Shown here piece by piece: positions 6,744 to 7,936 of a DNA stretch of 7,936 bases. Source of the DNA: CAYVQU01 sp964453155. Its GTDB lineage: Bacteria; Chloroflexota; Anaerolineae; Anaerolineales; UBA11858. The notes beneath the pieces are model-generated. The model saw only the letters and a list, made by a program, of their open reading frames with translations. It searched no databases and had not been told where the DNA came from. Position 1 is the stretch's first letter, and the number at the start of each line of letters is the position of its first letter. The stretch lies in contig CAYVQU010000219.1 in the NCBI GenBank assembly GCA_964453155.1, positions 1 to 7,936 on the forward strand. The letters are read 5' to 3'. A program made the translations under genes and the position numbers.

Positions 6744-7397
6744 TTACGGACCTGGATACGGGCCAGCAGATCTCCATTTCGCCTGATACTCAGGCAGTTC
6801 GCTCACCGGGTTTGGACGGAATGATAAATCTCTTTCGATGGGTAACCCCAAGGGACCTTTCACCTGTTGGAGTTCAGATAATGAGATGTAGCCGAGCTCC
6901 GTATCCATTCCTACGACCAACCCGAACAGGGTATCTGCGCCATCATATTCCAGCAAATACCACGTCCAGGCAGCGTCCGGCGTGAAGAGTCTTATTCTAA
7001 CGATAGGGTTGGGGTGGCCTTCGCAGCCATACAGGGGTGGTAGCGTAATTTGAGCGGGAAGATAATCATAGGCATCCCCTGTGCCAGCAATCACAACAGG
7101 TTGTGGCTGATACATTGGTGCAGCGGTCTGCTCAGCAACCATGTTGGCCGCTTTTGGAAAGAGCGGGGGCAGGCCATCATCGCTACAGATGCGGTTGAGC
7201 CAGTTCCGCAGGCCATCCCAATCCGGTTCGGATTCAGCCTCATGCCAGGCCGCCACGACCGCGAGCAGTTCGTCGAACCACGCTTCGACTTCCATCGCCA
7301 TTACATCGGATAGATCATCCGGTAGGTTTTCCAGGAATTCCTGTACCTGGAGAATATCGGCGGGGAAGGTTTTCTTCGTTTTTGTTAAGGTGGTCAT
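6744..7397 (-). CDS. DUF2958 domain-containing protein
   Basis: A 217-residue soluble protein. Residues about 118-203 match DUF2958 as I know it: LPPLYGCEG, then VRIRLFTPDAAWTWYLLEYDG (a run of strands), LFGLVVGMDTELGYISLSEL at 158-176, and GPLGLPIERDLSF at 181-193. DUF2958 proteins are common on plasmids and conjugative elements and have no established function. The N-terminal 115 residues are an extra acidic, Trp-rich helical region I cannot assign, so the protein is longer than the bare domain. Translation starts well: AGGAGC at 7411-7406, 8 nt before the ATG. Expression is probably conditional, because a strong terminator (7421-7451) and structured element 2 (7463-7571) fill the leader, with no space for a promoter between terminator and start. 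Confidence 0.87.
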   Translation of the reverse strand: MTTLTKTKKTFPADILQVQEFLENLPDDLSDVMAMEVEAWFDELLAVVAAWHEAESEPDWDGLRNWLNRICSDDGLPPLFPKAANMVAEQTAAPMYQPQPVVIAGTGDAYDYLPAQITLPPLYGCEGHPNPIVRIRLFTPDAAWTWYLLEYDGADTLFGLVVGMDTELGYISLSELQQVKGPLGLPIERDLSFRPNPVSELPEYQAKWRSAGPYPGP

Positions 7398-7420
7398 GAT
7401 TTAAAGCTCCTGTGTAAAGA

Positions 7421-7451
7421 CAAAAAACCCCGGAGATTTTTCTCCGGGGTT
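7421..7451 (-). terminator. leader terminator (possible attenuator) just before the DUF2958 gene
   Basis: A perfect 11-bp stem (7451-7441 with 7436-7426) with a 4-nt loop is followed on the minus strand by six T (7427-7422). The plus-strand side has no T-run, so it acts on minus-strand transcription only. It ends 24 nt before the DUF2958 ATG, leaving just the ribosome binding site downstream. It may end a small RNA made from element 2, or act as a regulated terminator for the gene. I did not find an obvious anti-terminator arm by eye. Confidence 0.88.
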
Positions 7452-7462
7452 GGGTATCCGTT

Positions 7463-7571
7463 TAAGCAGTTTTCGGAAAGAATCTGAAAACAAAAAGTCT
7501 GCTCAAATCGAAAACTACTCAGGTGTGACGGTAAGTCTGGCTGATATTATTTTCATTTCAAACCGTCACAC
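7463..7571 (-). promoter_or_regulatory. structured leader element 2 (two-stem RNA candidate) upstream of the DUF2958 gene
   Basis: On the minus strand, stem 1 is formed by 7571-7562 with 7532-7523 (10 Watson-Crick pairs, 29-nt loop). One C follows, then stem 2 is formed by 7521-7510 with 7474-7463 (12 pairs plus a possible thirteenth, 35-nt interval). The design, 1-nt linker, loop lengths and TTCCGAAA (7478-7471) match element 1, while the loops differ. It begins 18 nt after the PIN gene's stop and is followed within 12 nt by the leader terminator. Element plus terminator could be a short RNA of about 150 nt or the sensing part of an attenuator. I recognise no known riboswitch class. Confidence 0.62.
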
Positions 7572-7589
7572 ACTTATTCAGTTGAAGGG

Positions 7590-7936
7590 TTATGTTTGGG
7601 TGAACTCGTCTTCCAGGGCCTGGATCAAATCTCCTGGGGTTCCCACTTGAAATAGCAGCCTGGGATGTGAGCGAATCTTCAGAAAGTGTTCTTTATCATG
7701 CGTGACAAACCAATCTGTCTCGATCCCCATGGCTTCGGCCAACACATAAGCATCCGGCTGATAGGTCACGATGGCTTGGGCTTCTGCGATGAATTTATCC
7801 AAGGGTTGGGGCGCGATTTCAACCAGCCCAAGTTCGAGCAGATAAGCCAGGGTAGGCAGAGATGCTGGTGCCTTACGCCGAACAACGGCTTCGCATTCTC
7901 GCAGCACATTGGGACCGACGATAAGCTGGATCACGC
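7590..7936 (-). CDS. PIN-domain nuclease, N-terminus beyond the right edge (partial)
   Basis: The C-terminal 114 or so residues of a protein whose frame runs off the window. It shows the pattern of PIN_3/COG1569-type putative toxin RNases: a helix VLRECEAVVRRK (10-21 of the visible part), a second half with PDAYVLAEAMG at 60-70 carrying acidic D61, and DWFVTHDKEHF at 74-84 carrying D74 and D80. Together with the N-terminal aspartate expected upstream, these residues would bind the metal for RNA cleavage. The GTG at 7934 is unlikely to be the start, since a PIN domain needs an N-terminal strand with a D-x-N motif. Such proteins are usually toxins paired with a small DNA-binding antitoxin encoded next to them; any partner here lies outside the window. 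The gene ends with TAA just ahead of structured element 2. Confidence 0.82.
   Translation of the reverse strand, partial: VIQLIVGPNVLRECEAVVRRKAPASLPTLAYLLELGLVEIAPQPLDKFIAEAQAIVTYQPDAYVLAEAMGIETDWFVTHDKEHFLKIRSHPRLLFQVGTPGDLIQALEDEFTQT

Noticed and set aside
157..7397. A complete DISARM, BREX or restriction-modification system
   Set aside because: Only the methyltransferase-helicase would fit; no DUF1998 protein, phospholipase D-type protein, PglZ, BrxC-like ATPase or restriction endonuclease is present in the window.
7421..7571. Type III toxin-antitoxin locus (RNA antitoxin, terminator, toxin gene)
   Set aside because: The layout is similar, but there is no tandem RNA repeat and the downstream protein matches DUF2958, not a ToxN-type endoribonuclease.
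1..7936. tRNA or rRNA genes, CRISPR arrays and insertion-sequence ends
   Set aside because: Looked for by eye on both strands; no short regularly spaced repeats, cloverleaf sequence, rRNA-like sequence or transposase was found.

Overview
This is an accessory region of a bacterial genome or plasmid with moderate GC. It holds a run of genes that all read on the minus strand, so transcription goes from the right edge to the left. The genes are, in order: a PIN-domain nuclease fragment (cut by the right edge), a DUF2958 protein, a RadC/JAB protein, two proteins I cannot assign a function, and a 1296-residue fusion of an N6-adenine-type DNA methyltransferase (DUF6094-like) with a superfamily 2 helicase. 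At the far left, a short plus-strand frame may be the end of a converging gene. DUF6094, DUF2958 and RadC/JAB proteins are common on integrative conjugative elements and large plasmids of Firmicutes, Chloroflexota and relatives. I infer a mobile element or its remnant. The sequence does not settle the species, and no integrase, relaxase, transposase or att site is visible. Clear AGGAG-type ribosome binding sites indicate ordinary bacterial translation.

Layout: 1-83 possible 3' end of a plus-strand gene; 127-152 strong terminator facing both ways; 157-4047 methyltransferase-helicase; 4108-4217 structured element 1; 4234-4836 unknown 200-aa protein, with a GC-rich hairpin (4919-4947) in its leader; 4973-5794 unknown 273-aa protein; 5924-6628 radC; 6652-6713 hairpin and terminator; 6744-7397 DUF2958 protein; 7421-7451 terminator directly ahead of that gene; 7463-7571 structured element 2; 7590-7936 PIN protein.

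The most interesting feature is a pair of matching intergenic elements (4108-4217 and 7463-7571). Each forms two long-range stems of 10 and 12 base pairs joined by one nucleotide, with loops of 29-30 and 35 nt. The loops have diverged. The stems differ at four pair positions, and every change keeps pairing if the RNA is read from the minus strand (G-U for G-C, G-U for A-U, U-G for C-G, U-A for A-U). This pattern suggests a structured leader RNA shared by the methyltransferase-helicase gene and the DUF2958 gene. At the DUF2958 gene the element is followed by an intrinsic terminator only 24 nt before the start codon. That leaves no room for another promoter and points to transcription attenuation. 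I do not recognise the element as a known riboswitch or RNA class.

How the genes work together is inferred. The methyltransferase-helicase could modify or remodel the element's DNA during transfer or protect it from host restriction. RadC and DUF2958 proteins are frequent passengers of such elements, and the PIN protein is probably a toxin-antitoxin type RNase. Most coding genes are preceded by 100-190 nt leaders holding at least one hairpin, so post-initiation control may be a theme of the region.
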